From assembly GCA_029880065.1 (NCBI GenBank), contig JAOUPD010000018.1, positions 1 through 14,855 of the forward strand: 14,855 nucleotides of DNA, written 5' to 3'. The stretch comes from Hadesarchaea archaeon. Its GTDB lineage: Archaea; Hadarchaeota; Hadarchaeia; Hadarchaeales; Hadarchaeaceae. Below the pieces are notes generated by a model. The model was not told the origin of the DNA. It did not search any database and saw only the letters and a list, made by a program, of their open reading frames with translations. The first letter of the stretch is position 1. Each line of letters opens with the position of its first letter. Shown here piece after piece: positions 1-7,343 of this stretch. The translations under genes were made by a program, and so were the position numbers.

Positions 1-946
1 CCCTTAGAACCGCGGCCGCAGCCTCTAAATCTTCCATCCTCCCATTCGTACAACTGCCTAAAAATGCCTGATCGATCTCGATTTTTCCCACTTCAGCAAT
101 CGGCTTTACATTATCCACGCTGTGAGGACATGCAACTTGGGGTTCAAGCTTAGACAAATCGTATGTGTGTTTTTCTATGTATTGAGCATCCGGATCGCTA
201 TACACTGCGCTATAATGTTGCTTGGCCCGACCTGCAAGGTACTTTTCTGTTATCTCATCCGGGGGCACGATTGCGTTCTTTGTTCCCATTTCCACCCCCA
301 TGTTGCACATCGTCATGCGGCCGTCCATCGTGATATTACGCATGCTTGGGCCTGTGAACTCTGCAGAGCGATAGTTTGCGCCTTCTGCACTCAAATCCCC
401 AATTATTTTTAAAATAACGTCCTTTGCCATCACTCGTCTAGACAACTTTTTTTCTAGCACAATTTTGATGCTCTCGGGAACCCGGAACCACAATTTTCCA
501 GTCGCGAAAACGGCAGCCATGTCAGTCGCGCCTACGCCTGCCGAAACACATCCAAGCGCGCCGTATGTTGTCGTGTGTGAATCAGCGCCCACAATCAAAA
601 ATCCGGGCAGCGCAAAACCTTTTTCAGGGACAACTTGGTGGCAAATACCTTCAAATATGTCGTAAAAGTTTTGAATCTTTTGCTCAGAAGCGAATTTCCT
701 TAACACCATATGATTCTGCGCCGCATCTATCGAATTCGCTGGAACTTGATGGTCGCACACCATGACAATTTTGTTAGGATCCCAAACCTTAGCGACGCCT
801 ATCTCGCGAAATATATGGATAGCTAAAGGGCCTGTGAGATCATGTACCATTGCCGCATCGATTTTTGCATCGACGATTTCACCCGGGCTAACGCTTTTTT
901 TATCCGAAGCTCGAGCAAAAATTTTCTCAGTTATGGTCATGCTCAT
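1..946 (-). CDS. leuC: 3-isopropylmalate dehydratase large subunit, partial (3' end beyond the window)
   Basis: Aconitase-superfamily large subunit that, with a small subunit (LeuD, not in the window), isomerises 2- to 3-isopropylmalate in leucine synthesis. The frame is open for 315 codons from ATG 946 to the left edge without a frameshift; archaeal LeuC is about 420 residues, so roughly the last quarter is missing. Visible family motifs include SPGEIVDAKID, AMVHDLTGP, CDHQVPA, GADSHTTTYGALG, FATGKLWF and, near the edge, GSCTNGR, whose Cys is one of three [4Fe-4S] ligands; the other two would lie beyond the window. The sequence resembles archaeal LeuC/citramalate-isomerase proteins more than homoaconitase, but substrate specificity is set largely by the small subunit, so that alternative stays open. 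ATG 946 follows a GGTGG Shine-Dalgarno and a TATA promoter. A second in-frame ATG lies at 940 and a GTG at 961. Confidence 0.93.
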   Translation of the reverse strand, partial: MSMTITEKIFARASDKKSVSPGEIVDAKIDAAMVHDLTGPLAIHIFREIGVAKVWDPNKIVMVCDHQVPANSIDAAQNHMVLRKFASEQKIQNFYDIFEGICHQVVPEKGFALPGFLIVGADSHTTTYGALGCVSAGVGATDMAAVFATGKLWFRVPESIKIVLEKKLSRRVMAKDVILKIIGDLSAEGANYRSAEFTGPSMRNITMDGRMTMCNMGVEMGTKNAIVPPDEITEKYLAGRAKQHYSAVYSDPDAQYIEKHTYDLSKLEPQVACPHSVDNVKPIAEVGKIEIDQAFLGSCTNGRMEDLEAAAAVLR

Positions 947-1008
947 GTGAACACGTTCCACCAAATGTTTCCTTTGTACCGTTTAACTTTGTATTCTTAG
1001 ATTTTTAC

Positions 1009-1023
1009 ATATATAATCTTTTT
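1009..1023 (-). promoter_or_regulatory. Archaeal promoter (BRE/TATA) of leuC
   Basis: Read on the minus strand, this is an A-rich BRE-like stretch followed by TTATATAT (TATA box at 1009-1016). A start of transcription about 25 nt downstream would fall near 985, giving leuC a leader of about 40 nt. The 150-nt gap after ilvD, long for this operon, also argues for an independent promoter. Confidence 0.6.
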
Positions 1024-1096
1024 ATTTACCCAACCAAAGGGTCGGAGATACTTAGATTTTCGGCTTGGCTCTTTACAAGACATCGAGGTTTTATCG

Positions 1097-2755
1097 CTAC
1101 TTTAAAATCGCTCCCTCGGCTGCGGAGCTGACGATGCGCGAATAAAGCGCGAGGTAACCTTTCTTAATCCGCGGTCTGGGAGTTTTGAACCGTTCAAGTC
1201 TAGCCTTAATCTCAGCCTCGGGCAAAACCAGTTCTAGCTTGCGCCGTTTGATATCAATCAATATTTTGTCCCCATCTTGCACAATGGCTATTGGGCCACC
1301 TTCTGCAGCTTCGGGTGCGACATGTCCAATGCAAGCGCCGTGCGTGCCGCCCGAGAACCTACCGTCCGTGACAAGCGCGACTGAATCACCCAACCCCATA
1401 CCAATGACCGCAGCTGTCGGGGCAAGCATCTCTCGCATTCCCGGACCCCCCTTTGGCCCCTCGTAGCGGATGACGATGACATCACCTTGTTTGATTTGTT
1501 TGCTCAAAATGGCCTTAGTTGCATCCTCTTCGCAATCGAAAACGCGTGCGGGGCCACGGTGATGTAACATGCGCGGGCTTACTCCAGCGTACTTAACAAC
1601 CGCACTCTTGGGCGCGAGACTGCCATAAAGGATTGCTATACCGCCCTCGCTGTGATAAGGCTTTGTCAATGGTCTGATAATTTTAGACTCGTAAAATTTC
1701 GTAAATTTCAAATTATCTCTAACTCGACGTCCTGTAACTGTGAGCGGGCTTCCTCGAACTAATTTGCCTAGTCTCTTCATGAGTGCTGGCACTCCGCCCG
1801 CCCGCTCTAGGTCAAGCATAAAGTACTCACCGCTTGGTCGCAGATCGCATATGTGCGGTGTGCGATGGCTGAGTCTATCGAACACGTCCAAACAAAGCTT
1901 GATGCCGGCATCGTGAGCGATCGCGAGTAAATGGAGTACAGTGTTAGTTGAGCCCCCAAGCGCTAGGTCAACAATGATTGCATTTTCGAATGCTGAGCGA
2001 GTCATAATCTTACGAGGCGTTATCCCGCGCCGTAACAACTCCATAACTTGTTTGCCACTCTGCTTCGCGAGGCGTCTCTTTTTAGCGTCTATAGCGTGCG
2101 AGGTACCAGTCCCCGGCAGCGACATCCCAAACGCTTCGGTCAAACATGCCATGGTATTCGCAGTGAATAGGCCAGCACAGGAACCACAGCCAGGGCAGCA
2201 TCTATCCTCTATCTCTCTCGCCTCGTGCTTGCTAAGCCTTCCAGCTTTAACCGCCCCGACTGCTTCGAATGCACTTATGACATCCAAACGTTTCCCCCGC
2301 CACTCCCCAGGCATCATCGGCCCTCCTGTAAACATAATTGCAGGAATGTTAACTCGTGCGAGGGCCATGAGCATGCCAGGCACAATTTTGTCGCAGCTTG
2401 CAATGGAGACTACCGCATCGAAACGATGAGCTTCCAACATGAGTTCTAGGCTGTTAGCTATCACCTCTCGTGAAGGAAGTGAAAAGCACATACCTCGTGT
2501 GCCCATAGCTATACCATCACATATGCCAATGGTATTGAACTCGAAAGGTGTCCCCCCAGCCGCACGAATACCAGCTGCAACTGACTCGCTCAGTTCTCGG
2601 AGGTGCAGGTGCCCGGGGACAACATTGTTGTAAGAGTTTGCTATCGCTACAAAAGGACGTTCGATGTCTGCGTCGGTTAAACCATCGGCTTTCAGAAGTG
2701 CACGTCGGGGTAAACCTTCAAGACCTGAAACAACCTCCCGGCTGCGAAGTTTCAT
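1097..2755 (-). CDS. ilvD: Dihydroxy-acid dehydratase
   Basis: Dehydrates 2,3-dihydroxyisovalerate and its isoleucine-pathway homologue to the 2-keto acids. The 552 residues match the family length. Visible motifs are NTIGICDGIAMG (75-85), SCDKIVPGM (120-128, cluster/metal-site C121, D122, K123), CCPGCGSCAGLFTANTM (186-202, cluster Cys region) and TDGRFSGGTHG (463-473, with S468 aligned to the catalytic serine). The segment VPGHLHLREL near residue 46 resembles the E. coli-type [4Fe-4S] enzymes rather than the TPCN form of the [2Fe-2S] class, so an oxygen-sensitive cluster is likely (inference). ATG 2755 is preceded by AGGAGG at 2764-2769 with 8 nt spacing. It lies 67 nt downstream of ilvC, with a weak TATA-like element in the gap. 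Confidence 0.97.
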   Translation of the reverse strand: MKLRSREVVSGLEGLPRRALLKADGLTDADIERPFVAIANSYNNVVPGHLHLRELSESVAAGIRAAGGTPFEFNTIGICDGIAMGTRGMCFSLPSREVIANSLELMLEAHRFDAVVSIASCDKIVPGMLMALARVNIPAIMFTGGPMMPGEWRGKRLDVISAFEAVGAVKAGRLSKHEAREIEDRCCPGCGSCAGLFTANTMACLTEAFGMSLPGTGTSHAIDAKKRRLAKQSGKQVMELLRRGITPRKIMTRSAFENAIIVDLALGGSTNTVLHLLAIAHDAGIKLCLDVFDRLSHRTPHICDLRPSGEYFMLDLERAGGVPALMKRLGKLVRGSPLTVTGRRVRDNLKFTKFYESKIIRPLTKPYHSEGGIAILYGSLAPKSAVVKYAGVSPRMLHHRGPARVFDCEEDATKAILSKQIKQGDVIVIRYEGPKGGPGMREMLAPTAAVIGMGLGDSVALVTDGRFSGGTHGACIGHVAPEAAEGGPIAIVQDGDKILIDIKRRKLELVLPEAEIKARLERFKTPRPRIKKGYLALYSRIVSSAAEGAILK

Positions 2756-2781
2756 CCGCCCAGCCTCCTAAAAGGCTTCAT
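2752..2781 (-). other. Nine-codon mini-ORF overlapping the ilvD start
   Basis: An ATG at 2781 opens a 9-codon frame (MKPFRRLGG) whose TGA overlaps the ilvD ATG as ATGA. The frame contains the ilvD Shine-Dalgarno AGGAGG. A short inverted repeat (AAGGC/GCCTT, 2772-2792) surrounds its start. It may be a translational-coupling leader or chance; it carries no run of Val, Leu or Ile codons that would suggest classical attenuation. Confidence 0.2.
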
Positions 2782-2822
2782 CGTTAGGCCTTATTTAATT
2801 TCCTGATACAAAAATACGTTCA

Positions 2823-3809
2823 TCACTTTTCTATGCCAGCCCACTTTCGAAGCTCCTTGCCAACCTTTTCTATGAGGTGAGTCTTGCCTTCCTCACGCAT
2901 CTGCTTTAAGTTGGTGCTCCCCTTCTGGCTTTCAGCGACCCATTCCTTCGCGAAACCACCGCTCTGCACATCCTTTAGTATCCTGCTTATCGTCTCCCTC
3001 ACCCTTCCGTTTATGATCCTTGGGCCTCGCGTCCGCCCGCCGTACTCGGCCGTGTTGCTGACTGCGGCCCACATACCCTCTAACCCATGTTCGTAAATCA
3101 GGTCCACAATGAGCTTCAGTTCGTTCAAACACTCAAAGTACGCGACCTCAGGCTGGTATCCCGCTTCGATAAGGGTCTCGAACCCCGCTTTTATTAATTC
3201 TGAAACCCCTCCACACAGCACGACCTGTTCACCGAAAAGATCCGTCTCGACTTCCTCCTTGAACGTGGTTTCGACGACGCCTATGCGGGTAAGGCCCACG
3301 CCCTTCGCCATAGCAAGGGCAATTTCTTTTGCCCTACCGCTCACGTTCTGGGCCACCGCAAGCAACCCTGGTGTCCCGGAGCCTTGCTGATACATCCGGC
3401 GCAGGAGTGCCCCCGGCGCCTTCGGGGCAATCATGATCACGTCGATATCTTTGGGCGGAATAATCTGTTTGAAGTGGATATTGAATCCGTGACTGAAGCA
3501 AAGCACCTTGCCTTTTTTCATCTGTTGAGAAACATGCTCGAGGTAAACTTGTGCCTGGTACTCGTCGGGAATAAGTATATGGACGATGTCCCCTCGCCGC
3601 GCAGCTTCGGCGATATCATAGACCTCAAATCCATCGGCTACTGCTTTATCATAACTAGGGTCCTTTATGCTTCCAATAATTACTTTGCAGCCGGAATCAC
3701 GGAGGTTGTTGGATTGCGCCTGTCCTTGGTTGCCGTATCCTATTATCGTTATGGTCTTGTCGTTAAGCACACTCAAATCGGCGTCTTGGTCGTAATAGAT
3801 TTTCGCCAT
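2823..3809 (-). CDS. ilvC: Ketol-acid reductoisomerase, class I
   Basis: Converts 2-acetolactate or 2-aceto-2-hydroxybutyrate to the dihydroxy acid using NAD(P)H and Mg2+. The 328 residues fit the short class I enzyme. The Rossmann motif GYGNQGQAQ is at 24-32, and IIGSIKDPSYD at 44-54 forms the cofactor-specificity loop. Catalytic residues expected in the family are present: H107 in FSHGFN, K130 in APKAPG, metal ligands D190 and E194 (ETDLFGEQ), E226 and E230 (ECLNELK), and S251. The loop carries an acidic Asp50 and is one residue shorter than the usual NADPH-binding G-L-R-x-G-S-x-S-W form, so NADH use is possible. ATG 3809 has GGAGTGA close upstream, and the ilvN stop is only 16 nt away, so it is in the same operon. 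Confidence 0.97.
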   Translation of the reverse strand: MAKIYYDQDADLSVLNDKTITIIGYGNQGQAQSNNLRDSGCKVIIGSIKDPSYDKAVADGFEVYDIAEAARRGDIVHILIPDEYQAQVYLEHVSQQMKKGKVLCFSHGFNIHFKQIIPPKDIDVIMIAPKAPGALLRRMYQQGSGTPGLLAVAQNVSGRAKEIALAMAKGVGLTRIGVVETTFKEEVETDLFGEQVVLCGGVSELIKAGFETLIEAGYQPEVAYFECLNELKLIVDLIYEHGLEGMWAAVSNTAEYGGRTRGPRIINGRVRETISRILKDVQSGGFAKEWVAESQKGSTNLKQMREEGKTHLIEKVGKELRKWAGIEK

Positions 3810-3825
3810 ACCATCACTCCATCAT

Positions 3826-4305
3826 CTATCCTACACGCGATATAAGAACTTGTCCCGAGCGAGCGACCTCTTTCAGTATTTTTGGGCCCAACGCATTAAT
3901 TACACGTTCGATTTCGTCATGCTCTCCGCTGAGTTCAGCAATCACCATATTGTTCTTGGACTCAAGCACCCGACCACCCGCTCGCTCGATCTGCTGCACC
4001 ATCTTCAATAGTTGCTTCTTGTTTAGTTTTTTTGTCTTTAACAGCGTCACCTCTCGAACGATGCTTCGCTCAGGCTCGATTACCTCAACACTCACGATGG
4101 GCTCCACGCGGACTAACACCCTGCGCATGAATTCGGCCATGCGGTCATCTTCCTTGAACATCAGGATAATTCGTGCCAATCCGGTAGGTTCGATTCCTAC
4201 TGTGATAGAATCTAAGTTGATCTGGCGCCGAGTGAAGGGGCGTGATATCCGCATCATCACACCGGGGACGTTTTCACAAAGTACAGAAAAAATTCGGGTT
4301 TTCAT
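3826..4305 (-). CDS. ilvN: Acetolactate synthase small (regulatory) subunit
   Basis: ACT-domain regulatory partner of IlvB that stimulates the catalytic subunit and normally confers valine feedback inhibition. The N-terminal ACT domain (about 2-76) shows SVLCENVPGV and INLDSITVG; N12, G15 and N30 correspond to the valine-site positions of E. coli IlvH, so feedback control is probably kept. The C-terminal IlvN domain (about 80-159) ends in the usual EVARSG. The start is set at ATG 4305 because AGGTGA (4311-4316) lies 5 nt upstream. An in-frame GTG at 4314, which would add MSK, sits inside that Shine-Dalgarno and directly abuts the ilvB stop, so it is less likely. Expression is probably coupled to ilvB. 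Confidence 0.95.
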   Translation of the reverse strand: MKTRIFSVLCENVPGVMMRISRPFTRRQINLDSITVGIEPTGLARIILMFKEDDRMAEFMRRVLVRVEPIVSVEVIEPERSIVREVTLLKTKKLNKKQLLKMVQQIERAGGRVLESKNNMVIAELSGEHDEIERVINALGPKILKEVARSGQVLISRVG

Positions 4306-4314
4306 CTTACTCAC

Positions 4315-5994
4315 CTATGTTAACATCTGGTCGATTCTTCCTCCCGCTGGAACCATCGGCAATACATGTTCGTCGGGGTCAATCGGGATGTCGAGTACCG
4401 CTGGCTTTCCACAACGCAGAGCCTCGCGCAGCTTTGGTGCCACCTCACTCGGTCTTGTCGCACGATCGCCCCAAGCGTTGTATGCTTCAGCGAGTTTCAC
4501 GAAGTTGGGTACCTTACCAAGGCAGGTAGCGGAACGGCGCTTTTGGAAGAACATGTCTTGCCACTGTTTGACCATTCCCAAGTAGCGATTGTTGAAGATG
4601 CACGAAACAACGTTTATCTTGTTCTCCACAACCGTCGCCAGCTCTTGGGAGTTCATCAGGAAGCTTCCGTCCCCCGCGATGTTTACAACATCACACTTAG
4701 GACGCGCAACCTTTACGCCCATCGCGGCTGGAAATCCGAAACCCATCGTGCCTAGACCACCCGAGGAGATGAAGTGTCGGGGCTTCCGCACCATATAGAA
4801 GTGTGCGGTCCACATTTGGCACTGGCCCACCTCAGTCACTATGATAGCATTCTCATCAAGCACGCTCATTATCTCCTTGATGACGCGCTGTGGTTTGATG
4901 GGAATTTCATCGTAGTCCATTCGAGGAGCAAGATCCTTGCGCAGCTTTTTTACTCGCCTGATCCATTTGCTTGTCCGTCCTCGTCTCGCGTGGGAGCGAA
5001 GTCCTTTGATTATCGCAGTTAATGCTCGCTTCGCATCACCGATTATCGGCAGATCAACGCGAACATTCTTACCGATTTCAACTGGGTCGATGTCGATGTG
5101 GATAATCTTAGCCTTTGGGGCAAAGGAGCTTACATCTCCAGTAGAGCGATCGCTGAAACGTGCCCCGACAGCGAGTAGCACATCTGACTCGGTCACCGCG
5201 AGGTTTGCAGCCATCCGTCCATGCATCCCCAACATTCCTAACGCGAGCGGGTGGTCTTCAGGTATCAATCCTTTGCCCAGCAGCGAAGTCGTCACTGGAG
5301 CACCGAGCATCTCTGCAAGCTTAACCACCTCGGCCGAGGCACTCGACCATATCACGCCCCCACCCGCGTAAATCACTGGTTGTTCAGCCTTGGTGAGCAT
5401 GTCAACCGCCTTTTTTATTTGTCCAGCCTCAGGCTCCAGCTTTGGGGACTTCTCGTACTTGATTTTGGCGGGAATTTTGAAGTCGGCCTTGCTCACCTGC
5501 ACGCTTTTTGGCACGTCAATGTGCACGGGGCCAGGCCTGCCCGTGATTGCAATTTTGAAAGCAAGCTTTACGACGCTTGGTAACTCTTCGGCGCGGTGGA
5601 TGATGAAGTTGTGCTTGGTTATGGGCAACATCACGCTGAGCATATCTGCCTCTTGAAAAGCGTCAGTGCCTAGAGATTGAGTTGAAACCTGTCCACTTAT
5701 CGCGACCACGGGTGAGCTGTCCATGTAAGCATTCAGGATGCCCGTTGTGAGGTTCGTCGCCCCGGGCCCAGAGGTCGTCATGCAAACTCCCTGCTTCCCA
5801 AGTGCCCGGGCGTATCCATCGGCCGCGTGCGCCGCGCCCTGCTCATGTCGCGTTAGAATGTGCCGGATTTCGTGCACATCATAAAGGGCATCATAAATCG
5901 GAATTACCGCCCCGCCCGGGATGCCGAAGATGTGCTTTACACCCTCTGCCTTCAGCGCCTCGAACAGCGCTTTTGAGCCCGTTAGCTTGACCAT
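4315..5994 (-). CDS. ilvB: Acetolactate synthase large (catalytic) subunit
   Basis: ThDP- and FAD-dependent acetohydroxyacid synthase that condenses two pyruvates, or pyruvate and 2-ketobutyrate, in the first committed step of the pathway. The 559 residues match the family. The ThDP PYR domain (about 1-170) has GIPGGAVIPIYDAL and HEQGAAHAADGYAR with catalytic E51. The central FAD-type domain (about 190-330) follows. The ThDP PP domain (about 370-540) has GGLGTMGFGFPAAMG and the Mg-ThDP motif GDGSFLMNSQEL to NNRYLGM (GDG 441-443, NN 468-469). ATG 5994 follows AAGGAGTGA with 5 nt spacing. It lies 40 nt after nmd3 and abuts ilvN. Confidence 0.97.
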   Translation of the reverse strand: MVKLTGSKALFEALKAEGVKHIFGIPGGAVIPIYDALYDVHEIRHILTRHEQGAAHAADGYARALGKQGVCMTTSGPGATNLTTGILNAYMDSSPVVAISGQVSTQSLGTDAFQEADMLSVMLPITKHNFIIHRAEELPSVVKLAFKIAITGRPGPVHIDVPKSVQVSKADFKIPAKIKYEKSPKLEPEAGQIKKAVDMLTKAEQPVIYAGGGVIWSSASAEVVKLAEMLGAPVTTSLLGKGLIPEDHPLALGMLGMHGRMAANLAVTESDVLLAVGARFSDRSTGDVSSFAPKAKIIHIDIDPVEIGKNVRVDLPIIGDAKRALTAIIKGLRSHARRGRTSKWIRRVKKLRKDLAPRMDYDEIPIKPQRVIKEIMSVLDENAIIVTEVGQCQMWTAHFYMVRKPRHFISSGGLGTMGFGFPAAMGVKVARPKCDVVNIAGDGSFLMNSQELATVVENKINVVSCIFNNRYLGMVKQWQDMFFQKRRSATCLGKVPNFVKLAEAYNAWGDRATRPSEVAPKLREALRCGKPAVLDIPIDPDEHVLPMVPAGGRIDQMLT

Positions 5995-6034
5995 CTAATC
6001 ACTCCTTAAAAGCTATGATTTCCTTCGTTTAAAA

Positions 6035-6808
6035 CTAATTCCTTTCGCTCGGAAGCCTAACGAGAATAGAGAACCTAAACTTTCGGCGGCCATTTCGGGT
6101 TTGACCTATGAGCTTTGCGCTCTCTTTGATTTCGGCCCCCAACTCTAATTTGAGCATCGACGCCATTTGCCTCGCCAAGCTCACCGGGTTCACGTAGAGA
6201 TCGAAACCCTCCCGCCGCTCCTCGACGTTGGCGATGAACGCATTTCGCTCTCGCTTGCTTGCATTCATGGCGAGTCGCTGAAGTATTTTTTTGACTTCAG
6301 AGCTCTTTTCCTTCGTGAGCTTCCCTCGCACTTGCAGGATCGCCTCGTAGTGACGAGCACTCTTGAGGCCGCACACGTCGCAGGTACTTCGCTTGAGCAT
6401 AAATTTTATATTTGCTTCATCGAACTGGGGCTTAACCTGAAGCTCGTGAACTTTCCCTTTTACCCTGACATTTATTACTCTCTCGGCTAGTTTTGGCTCG
6501 ACCCAGAGCTCGAGTTCAGGCACCTCATGTGGGTGGACGAACTTCATCCCCGCGTCACTCAGGCGTGCAACTTTTAGGTTCGAGAGAACGGTCGCTCTAA
6601 TTGCGTTAGCGATGGCGTCTCCCTCGCCCGCTTCATGCCATCTCTTTCCGAGTAAGTGGGCTCCACATCGTCCGCAGACCGTGACCTCAAGCTCCGCCGG
6701 TGCTTGGAGGAGACGGTTCTCCTCGGCGAAGCAACGCTGGCACATGCCTTTGATTAATGGCCCTTGTTGTGCTTCGAGTGCGCCGCACTTGTAGCAAAAT
6801 CGCTTCAT
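6035..6808 (-). CDS. nmd3: NMD3-family 60S/50S ribosomal subunit protein, archaeal form
   Basis: Archaeal homologue of eukaryotic NMD3, the adaptor for large-subunit maturation and export; in archaea the role is presumably in ribosome assembly or quality control. From ATG 6808 the 257-residue protein has four CxxC pairs (C5/C8, C23/C26, C45/C48, C143/C146), the zinc-binding signature of the NMD3 N-terminal domain. It is much shorter than eukaryotic NMD3 and lacks the export-signal tail. A GTG 21 nt upstream (6829) would add seven residues before MKRFCYKCG, but no Shine-Dalgarno supports it. The TATA-like element at 6834-6842 places transcription start near 6812, so ATG 6808 would be almost leaderless. 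It is the first gene of the minus-strand ilv block. Confidence 0.9.
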   Translation of the reverse strand: MKRFCYKCGALEAQQGPLIKGMCQRCFAEENRLLQAPAELEVTVCGRCGAHLLGKRWHEAGEGDAIANAIRATVLSNLKVARLSDAGMKFVHPHEVPELELWVEPKLAERVINVRVKGKVHELQVKPQFDEANIKFMLKRSTCDVCGLKSARHYEAILQVRGKLTKEKSSEVKKILQRLAMNASKRERNAFIANVEERREGFDLYVNPVSLARQMASMLKLELGAEIKESAKLIGQTRNGRRKFRFSILVRLPSERN

Positions 6809-6833
6809 GAATACCAGATTTGTTTTCACTTGA

Positions 6834-6842
6834 TAACTTAAA
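6834..6842 (-). promoter_or_regulatory. TATA-like element for nmd3-ilv operon
   Basis: On the minus strand the sequence reads TTTAAGTTA, about 26 nt before position 6812, just upstream of the nmd3 ATG at 6808. This matches a short-leader or leaderless archaeal transcript. A second, palindromic candidate (GTTTTTAAAAAGC) lies at 6947-6959 and would imply a leader over 100 nt. Confidence 0.4.
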
Positions 6843-6977
6843 CTCGCTGCCCTAAAGCGGCATACCTATGTCGGCTGGTCGGGAATACGGCAACTTGCAC
6901 GGATTTTGTTATCCTAAGGGTTTATTCGACAAACTCGGTGCAAAAGTTTTTAAAAAGCTTGGGGAGTCTTCAAAAAT

Positions 6978-7105
6978 AAAAGATAATAGGGGCGGGTTTG
7001 CGTTTTGCCTCTATTGCTGTTTTACGCCGTTATGGCACCTGAGATGATTACTACTATGATTAGAGACGCTAGGGACTTAAATGCCCTAATTTTCATATTT
7101 TTTTA
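6978..7105 (+). ncRNA. Possible small structured RNA
   Basis: There is no coding frame here, but the sequence can form a 9-bp hairpin with one G-U pair (AATAGGGGC at 6985-6993 with GCCTCTATT at 7007-7015, 13-nt loop). A TATA-like TTTTTAAAAA lies about 25 nt before 6978. The segment ends in a 5-bp hairpin (TAGGG/CCCTA, 7070-7088) followed by T-rich sequence. ATGATTA occurs twice, 12 nt apart (about 7044 and 7056), vaguely like box C, but clear box D elements were not found. The call is speculative. Confidence 0.2.
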
Positions 7106-7310
7106 ATTTTTCGCACGTATTTTAGTTTTTTACTATTTAAGTATTATTTAATATGTTTAGTTAATTTTTAGACATTAATAGTCAATTTTTTTATCAAAAT
7201 TTTTTAAAATTTGAGAAATAAGTAATAAAAAACTTATTTTGAATGATGATTTTTTTGCTTTTATAGTGAAAAAAAGTATTTAAAACATTAAAAATATAGC
7301 GAAATACGTA
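7089..7310. other. AT-rich intergenic stretch before the deacetylase gene
   Basis: About 220 nt of strongly AT-rich non-coding DNA with many TATA-like words (TATTTAA twice near 7134-7151) and an 8-bp inverted repeat, AAATAAGT/ACTTATTT, at 7216-7239 with an 8-nt loop. No open frame of note was seen. Its composition contrasts sharply with both flanks. Confidence 0.6.
7277..7285 (+). promoter_or_regulatory. TATA box of the secreted deacetylase gene
   Basis: TATTTAAAA preceded by an A-rich BRE-like run. The expected transcription start near 7308 gives a leader of about 35 nt. That leader carries two purine-rich Shine-Dalgarno copies, GGAGG at 7314-7318 and GGAGGAGG at 7328-7335; the second is correctly spaced (8 nt) from ATG 7344. 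Between them a 6-codon frame starts at 7319. Confidence 0.5.
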
Positions 7311-7343
7311 AAAGGAGGATGGAAAAAGGAGGAGGATGAAAGT

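Noticed and set aside
122..950. Several plus-strand frames of 60-96 codons
   Set aside because: They lie antisense to the continuous leuC frame on the minus strand and show no protein-like composition or Shine-Dalgarno.
3950..4585. A 211-codon plus-strand frame
   Set aside because: Spans ilvN and ilvB antisense, with serine/arginine/threonine-rich composition typical of a shadow frame.
6850..7100. tRNA or box C/D RNA in the intergenic region
   Set aside because: No T-arm consensus (GGTTCRA-type) or cloverleaf pairing was found, and box D partners for the ATGATTA repeats are not evident.
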